This document shows positions 1 to 9,438 of a stretch of DNA of 64,000 nucleotides, one piece after another. Positions within the stretch are counted from its first letter, which is position 1. Each line of letters opens with the position of its first letter. The DNA comes from Candolleomyces eurysporus. Taxonomy: Eukaryota; Basidiomycota; Agaricomycetes; Agaricales; Psathyrellaceae. The notes beneath the pieces are model-generated. The model saw nothing but the letters and a program-made list of their open reading frames with translations, searched no databases and had not been told where the DNA came from. The translations under genes and the position numbers were made by a program. Location: positions 1 through 64,000 of the forward strand of contig JANBPK010000937.1 of assembly GCA_027579435.1 (NCBI GenBank), in the 5' to 3' direction.

Positions 1-115
1 CCCGCTCGAGACCTCTGCCAAAGTTCTCCTCGTCAAGCACGCTGATGGACGGTTCGGAGAAATGAATTTGAACTGATGAAGATACCATTCCCTCACGTGC
101 ATGGAATCAAAGTTT

Positions 116-624
116 TCAAACCCCCTCCGCTGGTTCGCGAGTCAAACTCCTGTTCCTCTCCAGCTCTCTAATCGCCACCGAGGACCCGGGCTGAAGAAAC
201 GACGACTCTGCACTGCTACTCTCAGTAAAATGGATTGGTCCTGATGCCAGGGGGGGGGGGCCATTTGCTGGGATAGGGAACCTGAGCCAAGAACGGCCCG
301 TCGCCAATCTGAAGATGATCATTTGCGGCACTAAAACCTAGGTAACGGGGTGTTGATCAGTAATTCATCTAAATTGGCAGGAGAAGGATGAAATGAGCCG
401 CGCAGTGCTTGAAAAATTGTGCATTGTCAAGGCAGACACTGAGAATAGATAAGAAAGTGATGAGAACGCTGATGGAGAATATAGCCCGTTCGACCCTTAG
501 CTCGAGAGGTCTCAAGGAATGTCGCGGAACCGTAAAGCGTCACGAAGAAGTGAAGGTCTTGTCCCTCGCCCTTCAACTCAATGGTGCAAATGAATATCAA
601 TAAATTTGTGCTGGCTGCTGTCAA
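116..624 (-). pseudogene. Relic of a seven-helix membrane protein gene
   Basis: Two minus-strand fragments match the intact membrane protein gene at 7.6-8.8 kb. Bases 116-331 encode its C-terminal tail, with the shared segment MIIFR.ATGRSWL.FP followed by a Ser-rich cytosolic tail. Bases 427-624 encode the region of the first helices, with the shared LYG..FLET and KGRT.YI pattern. The central helices expected between them are missing, because only about 95 bases separate the two pieces. This is a deleted paralogue on the opposite strand from the intact gene. Its function cannot be assigned beyond that of the orphan membrane family. Confidence 0.6.
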
Positions 625-1115
625 CTACAATCCCTCCTTACAGCGAACACCAGGTTCTCCTGGGAATGAATCCGGGGAAGATATTCGCTCCTTCCCTCTA
701 TCTGTGTTGGTCAGACTCTCAAAATCCGCTCGTCCACGCCAAATGTTTTCCCGATTCAATGATTTCTCATCAACTTCGGTGGTATGCAATGTCTGTCAAC
801 CATTTCGAGAATATCTATCAAGAGATGTGATTGAGGTAACGGCAGGGTGCATTACACCAATTGAACAAAGTATCTATTATTGTTTCGGGAGAAGGAGATA
901 GGTCCATCATAGGTCTCGCAGTCCGCAGCATCCTCATTTGCGGTCATGAAGACCATTTTCAATATCACTGACATCGGGTGCTCGATTCTCTCGGCCACAC
1001 TACAAACGTGTGTCTCTCGCCATCTCAACATTCCCTCCCATCAATGTTCGTTCACTCCAACATTTTGGAAGCATCCCGTTTCTTGTGAAATCTCGAATAC
1101 TTGGTTAACAGTCAA

Positions 1116-1343
1116 TTAAGCTATATCAAGCGAAGAAGTCGAGGCCGATAGAATTATCAGGACGAAGTTCAGGGCAATATATCTCCTTTGCACCTTCCTC
1201 AGCTTTTTTGGTGTATGCAAATGCTGATACCTAGTGCGTACAATGCACCGATCCCTTGGTGAATCAGGGTGACAGAGTTTGATATCAGGATTAGAACCCA
1301 CTGACGAACACCAGTTCGATGCAGAAGCTTGTCCATGGACCAC
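1116..1343 (-). pseudogene. Second relic of the seven-helix gene
   Basis: A minus-strand stretch reads TPKKLRKVQRRYIAL then a hydrophobic segment ending TSSLDIA. It matches the second-helix region of the intact gene at 7.6-8.8 kb, which reads TPKELRKGRTPYIAIS and ends TASLDVV. No flanking helices were found, so this is an isolated exon relic. With the relic at 0.1-0.6 kb it shows at least two further copies of this gene once lay at the left edge. Confidence 0.5.
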
Positions 1344-2457
1344 TTGTCAAAGCAGGCAATTGATCCTCGAGCTAGACTAGGTCTCTACTAGCTATGAGTA
1401 TTAATGATGAAGGAGGGGAGAGGGAAGAATACGAACAAAAGGGTCTTTCCGCCAGGGCTGTCATTAGTACGTGTTCAAATATGTGGCCAAATTACCTTGC
1501 AGGAGAAGTGAGTTCATTACAGCAACCAATGCAGATTTTCCGCCCAACTATTTCGCTATTATCAACATGAACTTCAGTTATCGAAGGATTGCACAATTGG
1601 CTTTGATTCGCATCTTTTTGATGTCAATAGCTGTGCGCCATGAGCCTGCCCGGGGAATGGGCGACGGCGAGGACGCGACCGGGAACAACATGAAAGCTGA
1701 TTCTGTTCTTCGAAACAAAGCCTTGACGTTTGAGCTGTCGTTGAGCATGTCGGAAGTGGGAATTACCCCAGATTCCCAATACCTCTAAGGTTCCTTGTGG
1801 TGATCCCCTAGAATCCGTAAACTTTTGAGATAGAGGCAAGGTTCTATTCGAGCAGCAGAGACCGCATGTGGGGAGAAGTTACTTCCGACGCATGCTGATT
1901 GAATGTGGCTGAAAACCTTTGACGTTGAAAAAGAAACGCTACGCAATTTGAGAATTTTAATTTTACAGAAACCCGAAAGGGATGTAAGGCTCCTAGTTCT
2001 CGCTTTAGAGGGTAGAGAGTACGCTCAAAAAGCCAGCCTTTCGTCTACCCAGTCTAAGCATCATTCCGGGTTCCCATGATGGTTTTTGATCCGCACACCA
2101 AGTCTCTGACTATCGCAGACAGTTCTACGTTTGGACCTGGCATGCTATCTGGCTTAGACCAATCGATTATGGCGAGTTGAGTAATGGGCACGCATCTGCC
2201 CTGCCGACTTGGTCACGTTCTTCCTCACTGGGAGACCGAGCCTCACCGGTAGGTGGGTGGGCTCCTATTGTGCAAGCTCCGCTAACCAAGTCGAATTGTA
2301 CACTTACCAGTTGCACAGATGATACTCTTCTTGGGATTAGTGGGTGAGTAAAAAATCAACGATGAATTCTCGCAGTCTTGAAGCGATCTCTTGAGTGACT
2401 GGCGAGGTGTGGCATGGAGGAAAGTTGATCATTGGCATGTGCCACCTCCCGCTCATT
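1344..2457. other. Intergenic, no gene recognised
   Basis: Only short uncorrelated open frames occur here, with no recognisable domain, RNA gene or repeat. Confidence 0.4.
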
Positions 2458-3663
2458 CTATGACGTAGATCTCTTCGTTCCCTTCCCTGCGACGTGAGTG
2501 GTGTGATTATCGGCTACCCTCGAGTACTGGTGAATATCGACGTAATCGGTGAGGAGGTGACGGAACGGGGTAAAATGATCACTGGCGCCGCAATCAAGAA
2601 TGGTGCCTTGATGGTCGTTGGTGGTAGCCGCCATCGCAACCGGTGAACGCAATTGGGGAAGTCCTTCGGCTACGCATGAATAGATGGTGCTGGTAGTCGT
2701 AGAGACGTTGGCGGTTGCTGGAGCGGTGGGTGTCGAGGTGGTGTTCTGAGTCTTGCCTTCCTGCGCAAGACGTTCGGCCTGCTTCCTCTTGTACCACTCG
2801 GGTGCTTGATCGTGACGCCCTCCTCCTTCTGCGAAACAGCGCTCCTTTGAGTGACCATTCACGTTGCAGATCGTGCAATAGTACTCCATCCTCTTCCCGT
2901 TCCCTCTCGATGATGCAAGTGCCGTCGACCCCAATCCGGACGATGTGGTGTTCGAATTGATTCCGTTGCGCGCCTCGTGCTCGGCAATCAGGCGCTTCTT
3001 GAGAACCTCNGAGGTAAGCGTCGTGCCAGCAACCTCGGCGGCGCCCTCGATGGCGGAAATGAACATGCGGTAGTCGGGGGTAGAGGCGAGAGAAGAGGTG
3101 ATATAGGTGACAAACTGCGAGTCTGAAAGGTTGTAGTCGTTGTCGAGTAAGTCGTTGCGCCATTCGGTAAGTTGGGACAGGAATGCGCGCATGGAGCCAC
3201 CGGTGTAACGTGCTGACTGAAGCTTGGTGAGAAGGTCGATTTGGACGACGTTACCGCGGTGCTCGAACATGTCGTGAAGCGCCTTCCATTTTGCGGCGAG
3301 GGTGGTGAGGTGATGAATCTCGCGATAAATGGAGGTGGGTACTGTATTGTTGAGTACGTCGCTGCCGAGACCTTGATTCTTGTCATATTCGCAAGCGGCA
3401 TCTTCGAGTTTGCCGACGTCCTTGTCTGATAGGGGTGTGGCAAAGGCGGTGTCGTCGGGCTTGAAGAACTGGATGGTATTGGTCGATTCGTTGATGCGCT
3501 CAACGATTTCGATGGGTTCTTTGACGCGGCCATTGAGGTGGCTGCGGAGACCCTTCGACTTGGGGTAATCCGTCGTGCGGTCACGGTAAACCGCCCAGTT
3601 CGATCCGTCCTCCTTGAGCCGATAAAGCTTGGCGATGGTGATGGAGTCGCTATCGGGGCTCAT
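2458..3663 (-). CDS. Copia-type gag, 3'-truncated copy
   Basis: A gag polyprotein of the UBN2 / Retrotran_gag_2 type. The N-terminal helical gag domain covers roughly residues 1-230. A CCHC zinc knuckle follows near residue 265, reading CTICNVNGHSKERC. The start of an aspartic protease, LDCGASDHF, lies near residue 355. The reading frame departs from its sister (4004-5905) after VAGKGT, where homology ends at about base 2474, and finishes in a few unrelated codons. One N at 3010 corresponds to a single T in the sister copy. The two gag proteins differ at only about nine positions over some 395 residues by eye. Confidence 0.85.
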   Translation of the reverse strand: MSPDSDSITIAKLYRLKEDGSNWAVYRDRTTDYPKSKGLRSHLNGRVKEPIEIVERINESTNTIQFFKPDDTAFATPLSDKDVGKLEDAACEYDKNQGLGSDVLNNTVPTSIYREIHHLTTLAAKWKALHDMFEHRGNVVQIDLLTKLQSARYTGGSMRAFLSQLTEWRNDLLDNDYNLSDSQFVTYITSSLASTPDYRMFISAIEGAAEVAGTTLTXEVLKKRLIAEHEARNGINSNTTSSGLGSTALASSRGNGKRMEYYCTICNVNGHSKERCFAEGGGRHDQAPEWYKRKQAERLAQEGKTQNTTSTPTAPATANVSTTTSTIYSCVAEGLPQLRSPVAMAATTNDHQGTILDCGASDHFTPFRHLLTDYVDIHQYSRVADNHTTHVAGKGTKRSTS

Positions 3664-3666
3664 AAC
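3656..3666 (-). promoter_or_regulatory. Primer-binding site overlapping the gag start
   Basis: Directly inside the LTR end the minus strand reads GTTATGAGCCC, complementary to the anticodon arm of initiator tRNA-Met (GGGCUCAUAAC). This half-tRNA primer type is known for Copia elements. The ATG inside it is the gag start codon. Confidence 0.6.
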
Positions 3667-3768
3667 TGTCGAAATAAGACGGCTGGAGAGTAGGATAGAC
3701 GGCGGGGACGACTAGTAGACACGATGTAAGCCTCAGATGAAAGGAAAGATCTATAATATAAAGTATAC

Positions 3769-3801
3769 CTAGTAGACACGATGTAAGCTAGAGTCTACTA
3801 G
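3769..3801. repeat. LTR stem-loop A, variant 1
   Basis: CTAGTAGAC (3769-3777) pairs perfectly with GTCTACTAG (3793-3801), giving a 9-base-pair stem. Confidence 0.7.
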
Positions 3802-3841
3802 TTAGCGATAGAATAACGGCGAGATAATGAATGAATACGCA

Positions 3842-3869
3842 CCCTCAGATGAAAGGAAAGATCTGAGGG
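3842..3869. repeat. LTR stem-loop B, variant 1
   Basis: CCCTCAGAT (3842-3850) pairs with ATCTGAGGG (3861-3869) around a 10-base purine loop. Confidence 0.75.
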
Positions 3870-4003
3870 GCGGCGGACGTAAAAGTAGGGATTATATACT
3901 ATGCGTACTAAGCGTCCGATCTGAAACTGACTAAGTAATTAAAAATAGAATGGAAAGGAGAACCGTCGATGAGAGCATCGAATACGGAGGAGAGTAATAA
4001 ACT

Positions 4004-5905
4004 CTAACACTCCCCCTCGATGCGAGCATCGGGTGAGTCGGATGTGGAAAATTTGAGATGGTTGGGGTGATTGTAGAATGGAACGGGAGATTTGAGAATG
4101 TATGGAGTAATAATGGGTGCAAAAGCGTTGTCGAGGTCGAGTTTGGGATGATGAAAGAAGCCTTCTTTGACGAGGCGTGCCTTGTAGTTGCGTGAAGATT
4201 GGTGATTGATATTGGTGAAGTTGGATGGATGAATAGTGTGAATATGAGATGGATTATCGAATGGTGATAACGTTGGGATGTTGTCGTCACTCGAAGTGTC
4301 GACGTTGGAATGCTTAGTGGCTGTGCCCCTCTCCCCCTCAACGTCTACGCTTCGTGTGTCAGAGACATTGGAGATGATGGTGAATGGACGGAGGGACAGG
4401 GATGTGGTAATGGAATTGGAATGATTGGTGGTAGATGAGATAGTTGTTACGTTGGCGTGCAGTGGAGTGGAGCCGTCAGAATTGCTGATTGGATCTGTGA
4501 CGCGGTACAACCCTCGGATAAGAGGGACTCGACCTATAATGACGCCGTCAGGGGCTGTGATGGTGGAAAGACCATCGCGTTTGAGGATGGTGAAACCGGC
4601 GAGGTCCATACGAGTGGTGGAGATGAGAGTGAAGACGAAAGATGGAACATAATAAACGTTCATGAGAGTGAGTTTAGTGGGGGGCTGACCTGGACCCATA
4701 GGTAATTCGACGATCATCGTTCCCTTCCCTGCGACGTGAGTGGTGTGATTATCGGCTACCCTCGAGTACTGGTGAATATCGACGTAGTCGGTGAGAAGGT
4801 GACGGAATGGGGTAAAATGATCACTGGCGCCGCAATCAAGAATGGTGCCTTGATGGTCGTTGGTGGTAGCCGCCATCGCAACCGGTGAACGCAATTGAGG
4901 AGGTCCTTCGGCTACGCATGAATAGATGGTGCTGGTAGTCGTAGAGACGTTGGCGGTTGTTGGACCGGTGGGTGTCGAGGTGGTGTTCTGAGTCTTGCCT
5001 TCCTGCGCAAGACGTTCGGCCTGCTTCCTCTTGTACCACTCGGGTGCTTGATCGTGACGCCCTCCTCCCTCTGCGAAACAGCGCTCCTTTGAGTGACCAT
5101 TCACGTTGCAGATCGTGCAATAGTACTCCATTCTCTTCCCGTTCCCTCTCGATGATGCGAGTGCCGTCGACCCCGATCCGGACGATGTGGCATTCGAATT
5201 GATTCCGTTGCGCGCCTCGTGCTCGGCAATCAGGCGCTTCTTGAGAACCTCTGAGGTAAGCGTCGTGCCAGCGACCTCGGCGGCGCCCTCGATGGCGGAA
5301 ATGAACATGCGGTAGTCGGGGGTAGAGGCGAGAGAGGAGGTAATGTAGGTGACGAACTGCGAGTCTGAAAGGTTGTAGTCGTTGTCGAGTAAGTCGTTGC
5401 GCCATTCAGTAAGTTGAGACAGGAACGCGCGCATGGAGCCGCCGGTGTAACGTGCTGACTGAAGCTTGGTGAGAAGGTCGATTTGGACGACGTTACCACG
5501 ATGCTCGAACATGTCGTGGAGCGCCTTCCATTTTGCGGCGAGGGTGGTGAGGTGATGAATCTCGCGATAAATGGAGGTGGGTACTGTATTGTTGAGTACG
5601 TCGCTGCCGAGACCTTGATTCTTGTCATATTCGCAAGCGGCATCTTCGAGTTTGCCGACGTCCTTGTCTGATAGGGGTGTGGCAAAGGCGGTGTCGTCGG
5701 GCCTGAAGAACTGGATGGTGTTGGTCGATTCGTTGATGCGCTCAACGATTTCGATGGGTTTTTTGACGCGGCCGTTGAGGTGGCTGCGGAGACCCTTCGA
5801 CTTGAGGTAATCCGTCGTACGGTCACGGTAAACCGCCCAGTTCGATCCGTCCTCCTTGAGCCGATAAAGCTTGGCAATGGTGATGGAGTCGCTATCGGGG
5901 CTCAT
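4004..5905 (-). CDS. Copia-type gag-protease joined to an RT stub
   Basis: 633 residues. Residues 1-230 are the helical gag domain, a CCHC knuckle lies near 265-280 and the protease motif LDCGASDHF near 355. The region after it, including GLYRV, resembles the gag-pre-integrase segment. Near residue 580 the sequence jumps to NYKARLVKEGF and FAPI, which match the first conserved block of Copia reverse transcriptase. It then ends at the polypurine tract. The integrase and nearly all of the polymerase are deleted in frame, giving a gag-only non-autonomous element with an open frame throughout. Confidence 0.85.
   Translation of the reverse strand: MSPDSDSITIAKLYRLKEDGSNWAVYRDRTTDYLKSKGLRSHLNGRVKKPIEIVERINESTNTIQFFRPDDTAFATPLSDKDVGKLEDAACEYDKNQGLGSDVLNNTVPTSIYREIHHLTTLAAKWKALHDMFEHRGNVVQIDLLTKLQSARYTGGSMRAFLSQLTEWRNDLLDNDYNLSDSQFVTYITSSLASTPDYRMFISAIEGAAEVAGTTLTSEVLKKRLIAEHEARNGINSNATSSGSGSTALASSRGNGKRMEYYCTICNVNGHSKERCFAEGGGRHDQAPEWYKRKQAERLAQEGKTQNTTSTPTGPTTANVSTTTSTIYSCVAEGPPQLRSPVAMAATTNDHQGTILDCGASDHFTPFRHLLTDYVDIHQYSRVADNHTTHVAGKGTMIVELPMGPGQPPTKLTLMNVYYVPSFVFTLISTTRMDLAGFTILKRDGLSTITAPDGVIIGRVPLIRGLYRVTDPISNSDGSTPLHANVTTISSTTNHSNSITTSLSLRPFTIISNVSDTRSVDVEGERGTATKHSNVDTSSDDNIPTLSPFDNPSHIHTIHPSNFTNINHQSSRNYKARLVKEGFFHHPKLDLDNAFAPIITPYILKSPVPFYNHPNHLKFSTSDSPDARIEGEC
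4010..4020 (-). promoter_or_regulatory. Polypurine tract
   Basis: The minus strand reads TCGAGGGGGAG immediately before the LTR start TGTTAGAG. This is the usual site and composition for priming plus-strand DNA synthesis. Upstream lies a palindrome-like CGATGCGAGCATCG (4018-4031), repeated with one change inside the LTR (3967-3980). Confidence 0.7.
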
Positions 5906-5908
5906 AAC
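5898..5908 (-). promoter_or_regulatory. Primer-binding site overlapping the gag start
   Basis: The same GTTATGAGCCC as in the sister element, between the LTR end (5909) and gag, with the gag ATG at its centre. Confidence 0.6.
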
Positions 5909-6008
5909 TGTCGAAAGAAGTCGGCTGACGATGGTAGGAAGGCGGCGGGGACGGCTGTAGATGAATAAATAAGACCTCAGACGATGGAAAGAGTCTGATA
6001 TTATGTAC

Positions 6009-6040
6009 CTGTAGATGAATAAATAAGACTACATCTACTG
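6009..6040. repeat. LTR stem-loop A, variant 2
   Basis: GTAGATG (6011-6017) pairs with CATCTAC (6032-6038). Beyond one T.T mismatch, two further C-G pairs extend the stem. Confidence 0.6.
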
Positions 6041-6084
6041 GTAAGTGACACTGTAAGGGCGAGATAGAATATAAGGAATACGCA

Positions 6085-6112
6085 CCCTCAGACGATGGAA
6101 AGAGTCTGAGGG
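6085..6112. repeat. LTR stem-loop B, variant 2
   Basis: CCCTCAGAC (6085-6093) pairs with GTCTGAGGG (6104-6112). The innermost pair is C-G where the other LTR has T-A. Confidence 0.75.
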
Positions 6113-6264
6113 GCGGCGGAATGCGTTGACAAGAATATATACTAGTGATCGGGCGGGCTGACATATACGAAACGAGTCTGTGGAGTAACGAGTCTGGTTT
6201 AAAAATAGATAAATAGGGGAAGTCGGTGCGAGCATCGAATAAGGAAGAGTGATAAACTCTAACA

Positions 6265-7604
6265 AGGGTCCCCGCCTTGCATCGGGAGCTTAGTCCATAA
6301 TCAGCCCGTTTTTATATCATCACTGATGGAGACCCTAACGAGAATATTATTGCTAGGCACCGCAGAGTCAAGCACATTGACTTGAGCAAAAGAGGTAGAG
6401 CAGAGAACCAAATTTTCTGATAGGCGACCAAAGAAGATCCATGCAGGTGAATATTTGCTTCAATTGCTGTAGATGCGGACTCCGCCAAGGAAAGTTTGAG
6501 TTTGAACGTTGAAAGCAAGTCCATAGGTGCATGGATCAAGCTCTGTTCAACCACGACATCTGAAGAAGATTGATACCTTCCATCAAAACAGATTGACTCC
6601 GTACAAGCCCGTGGCAGGGTGATGAGTATCAGCACGCAACGAAATCGTTAGCCAGTATCACTGAGTGAGAAGAAATACGGTTGTCGAGTAATGCACGCCA
6701 CACGATGTGATGTGGGGTTTACAAACAAAAGACAGTGCTGTCCAAATCAACGGGATAAGATACGTCGGACTTAAGATCTAGACTTCGTTGGTCGCCTCAA
6801 GCCCGAGATGGTCCACTCAGACACTCCTGCCACACCCATATAAACTCTGCAAACTCGGCGAAGGACATTATCTCCCATAAGCATCAAATTCTCAAACTAG
6901 ACTGGACTCTACTGCGGAGTTCGCGTGCCAGAATGAGTTTGTCGACATGCTCAAACATAGGTTGAGACGCCCAAGCTAGAATACAAGCGTTCCTATTTCA
7001 CATACTGATTCCTAGGAAATGAACCTCCAGGACATGTTGTGCTCCCGTGCACGCACGCATGTCGGTGTCAAAGATTCTCCTGTCATGATCATGTCATGGG
7101 GGTGAAACATGAACAGCCAAACTCGCCCGGAAGATCCGTCTGATCTTCGAATCGACAATCCGGTCCGTATGACAGCTTAAAGTGCATACAACGCTCCTGA
7201 CGCTACTTAGATCATGTTTCTACTAGTAACTGTTGTAGCTTTTTGAGAACTTTTTATCACGAACTGCTGATATTTCTCCTTGTTTTTCATCCAAGCCACT
7301 TGAAGCGGAGCATAAGAAAAAGCGAGAATGTCTAGAGCGCTTCAGCGATCTGACCGCCCATAATTGAACAGCCCCACCCCATCACGTTGAGGCGCTGATT
7401 TCAGATATGCAATTCCATGCCGATGATCCCGCGTCGAAAGCTAGTGCTAGCGCCTGACATACCGAGGTCTCCGTCAATAGGTTCCTACTACCAAATGGTT
7501 CAGGCCAGGGGGACAGGGTAACCGTTTTGCTTATAATCGCGTTCACAAAATTTAAATTTAGTAGGATCTTTATTCATCCCCAACTCCCTCTTCATTCTCT
7601 CCCA
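6265..7604. other. Intergenic, no gene recognised
   Basis: Only short open frames without recognisable domains. The last part must include the promoter of the membrane protein gene that starts at 7605. Confidence 0.4.
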
Positions 7605-8835
7605 ATGGCAAGGACCCGCGAAGAGATGGAGCTGCTGGCTCTCACCACTTCTCGTGCGCTCTATGCAAACTTCACCATAAATTTGGTTGCCATAGGTGTG
7701 TCAATAAGCTCCATGGAAAACCGCCATTAAGTGCTCAGCTTTGAAATCAGGAGTCCACATATTCATGGCTCTATACGGCCTCTCTGTGTTTCTTGAAACT
7801 CCCAAGGAGCTCAGGAAAGGAAGAACGCCTTACATCGCTATCAGCTTCCTCATATCCGCGTTGTCGACGCTAACCGCTTCACTCGATGTTGTTTGGATCT
7901 TCGACCAGCTATTCGGCGCTACGTCTGGTATCGGATTCTTCCAAAATATAATGACGAACGCAGAGAGCTGGGAAAGATTCTTGAGCAGTGCAGCAATGGC
8001 GGTGGTGATTTTCGTTGGGGATCTACTCCTGGTCAGAAAACAGTGGTTCTTCCTTCCCTAATCACTGCACTCTTGACGGAAATCATAGGTCTATCGCTGT
8101 TACATCATCTGGATCGACGCATGGTGGGTGACGGTACTGCCGGCACTCACATGTGTTGCTTCATTTGGTAGGTGAAAAATCTCTGCTCTCCTAGGCTGCT
8201 CACTAAATTTGCTGCTTTATTTTCCAAGTTGCCGGCATCACTGGTCTGGGTATTCAAGCACGGAGTGGTGAACAGTTAGGACTACTCGAAACAGCCAGGA
8301 TCTTTTTAACCGTCGCCACAAACATTATGGTCACGGGTTTAATCTCCTTCCATTTGCTCAAAGCCCGGCGGAACATCTCTAAGCTCCTCCCATCCAATGA
8401 TATGCATGTCTATACCGGTGTAGTGGCCATTCTCATCGAATCAGCTCTTCCTCTGAGTGTATTCGGTGTTATTTTCGCTGCGTTTACAAGAGCGGCACTC
8501 AATCCTCGGGGTCCTGGGTTCATCGTTGCATATTACACCTTTGGGTGTCTCTTCTACTCTTTCTGCGTAAGCATCCTTTGCTCTATTTGACCCTTTTTCT
8601 AGAACCTGATGTTTCTTTTTCTATCTAGAGCCTGTCACCTCACATGATTATCTTCCGAGTCACGACAGGGAGATCTTGGCTGAAATTCCCAAGGGCCAAC
8701 GAGACGGTCAACCCTGTCTCGAATCCCATCAACTTTGCTCATCACACCACCGACTCGTCTTCAGACTCTCAGTCGGCGGTGAATGGGGAATTCACAAACC
8801 CTGCTTCAGAGAAGGCTCAGACATCCGAAGTCTGA
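7605..8835 (+). CDS. Orphan seven-helix membrane protein
   Basis: An integral membrane protein of the large basidiomycete orphan family with about seven helices. The start is the ATG at 7605 (MARTREEMELLALT). Exon 1 ends at GT near 7696 and exon 2 begins near 7739. A third exon begins with the conserved YRCYIIW motif, joined after DLLLV. Later exons carry helices with LISFHLLKARR and FIVAYYTFGCLFY. The C-terminal exon reads MIIFRVTTGRSWL and then a Ser-rich tail to the stop at 8835. No ligand or signalling partner is known for this family. Two relics of the same gene lie at 0.1-1.4 kb. Splice sites are by consensus only. Confidence 0.75.
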
Positions 8836-8975
8836 AGACAGCAAATTCCTCAGTCCTCAGTAAATCATACATTTTTTGTGTAATATACCTATTTACGCTG
8901 CAACATTCTATAGACCGTTTGGAAAGTGGGCAGAGGAACCCTGCGCCGCCGGGTGAGCGGGGAAAAGTGTCCTCG

Positions 8976-9047
8976 TCCAATATGGTATAACGGCTGACAT
9001 TACCGCCTTTCACGCGGTAGCCCAGGGTTCAATTCCCCGTATCAGAG
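8976..9047 (+). tRNA. tRNA-Glu (TTC)-like gene, probably decayed
   Basis: A 72-base cloverleaf. The anticodon arm is perfect (ACCGC, loop CTTTCAC, GCGGT) with anticodon TTC. The T arm is CAGGG TTCAATT CCCCG and the acceptor is TCCAATA/TATCAGA. Two acceptor pairs (C-A and A-C) and one T-stem pair (A-C) are broken. Against the canonical eukaryotic tRNA-Glu known to me (acceptor TCCGATA/TATCGGA, T arm CGGGG TTCGATT), each difference in these arms is CG changed to CA. It is probably a pseudogene, although the anticodon arm is intact. Confidence 0.7.
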
Positions 9048-9438
9048 AACTTTCAGCTCTTATTCAGAAGCCCTTACCCACGACAAGAGTTTAATAAAAA
9101 CGCGATAGTTCGCAAGAAATTCTCAGGGATCTACCTTTCACTAAATGAAGCATCTGTTTATCCGTTTTATTCCCTTTACGCGTCCATAGAAAATCCTGGG
9201 TATTAATAAGTATCCTGCGATCCATAGTGGTGTCCTCAAGGTACTTATGAAAAAGAAAAAGGGATATCGTTTCTCGGGAAATACGTCAACCGTCGAAATA
9301 TGACCGATCGTTCATATTCTGGTAGGACGGCAAGATGACGCGACGAATGCACCGCCTTTGCAATAAAAGCACCTGATCAGTCCTCCGAGTTGGCAAGCCT
9401 TGAGCTTCACGTTTGAGATCCACGCAACGTAGAGCTTG

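Larger units (their letters stand above)
3667..4009 (-). repeat. Long terminal repeat, 343 bases
   Basis: On the minus strand it starts TGTTAGAG and ends TTTCGACA. It contains a TATATAATCCC promoter-like box, two stem-loops (3769-3801 and 3842-3869) and a second, armless copy of both left arms (about 3712-3752). It serves as the downstream LTR of the right element and the upstream LTR of the truncated left one. Confidence 0.8.
2475..6264 (-). mobile_element. Composite of two Copia-type LTR elements
   Basis: Two elements lie in tandem on the minus strand and share the central LTR: LTR (5909-6264), gag (4004-5905), LTR (3667-4009), then a second gag (2458-3663) that breaks off near 2474. Both LTRs have TG..CA ends. 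The right element has a primer-binding site next to its first LTR and a purine-rich tract next to its second. The integrase and most of the reverse transcriptase are missing, so neither element can move by itself. The shared-LTR layout suggests recombination between elements or insertion of one next to another. The left element has lost its far end. Confidence 0.85.
5909..6264 (-). repeat. Long terminal repeat, 356 bases, divergent variant
   Basis: It has the same ends and order of parts as the LTR at 3667-4009, but much of its sequence differs, although the gag genes beside them are nearly identical. The stem-loops at 6009-6040 and 6085-6112 correspond to stems A and B of the other LTR and carry compensated changes. 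Confidence 0.8.

Noticed and set aside
2594..3163. A second minus-strand frame of 189 codons inside gag, also present in the sister element
   Set aside because: It is a shadow of the gag frame. It is Arg/His-rich only because of the gag codons and starts without a conserved context.
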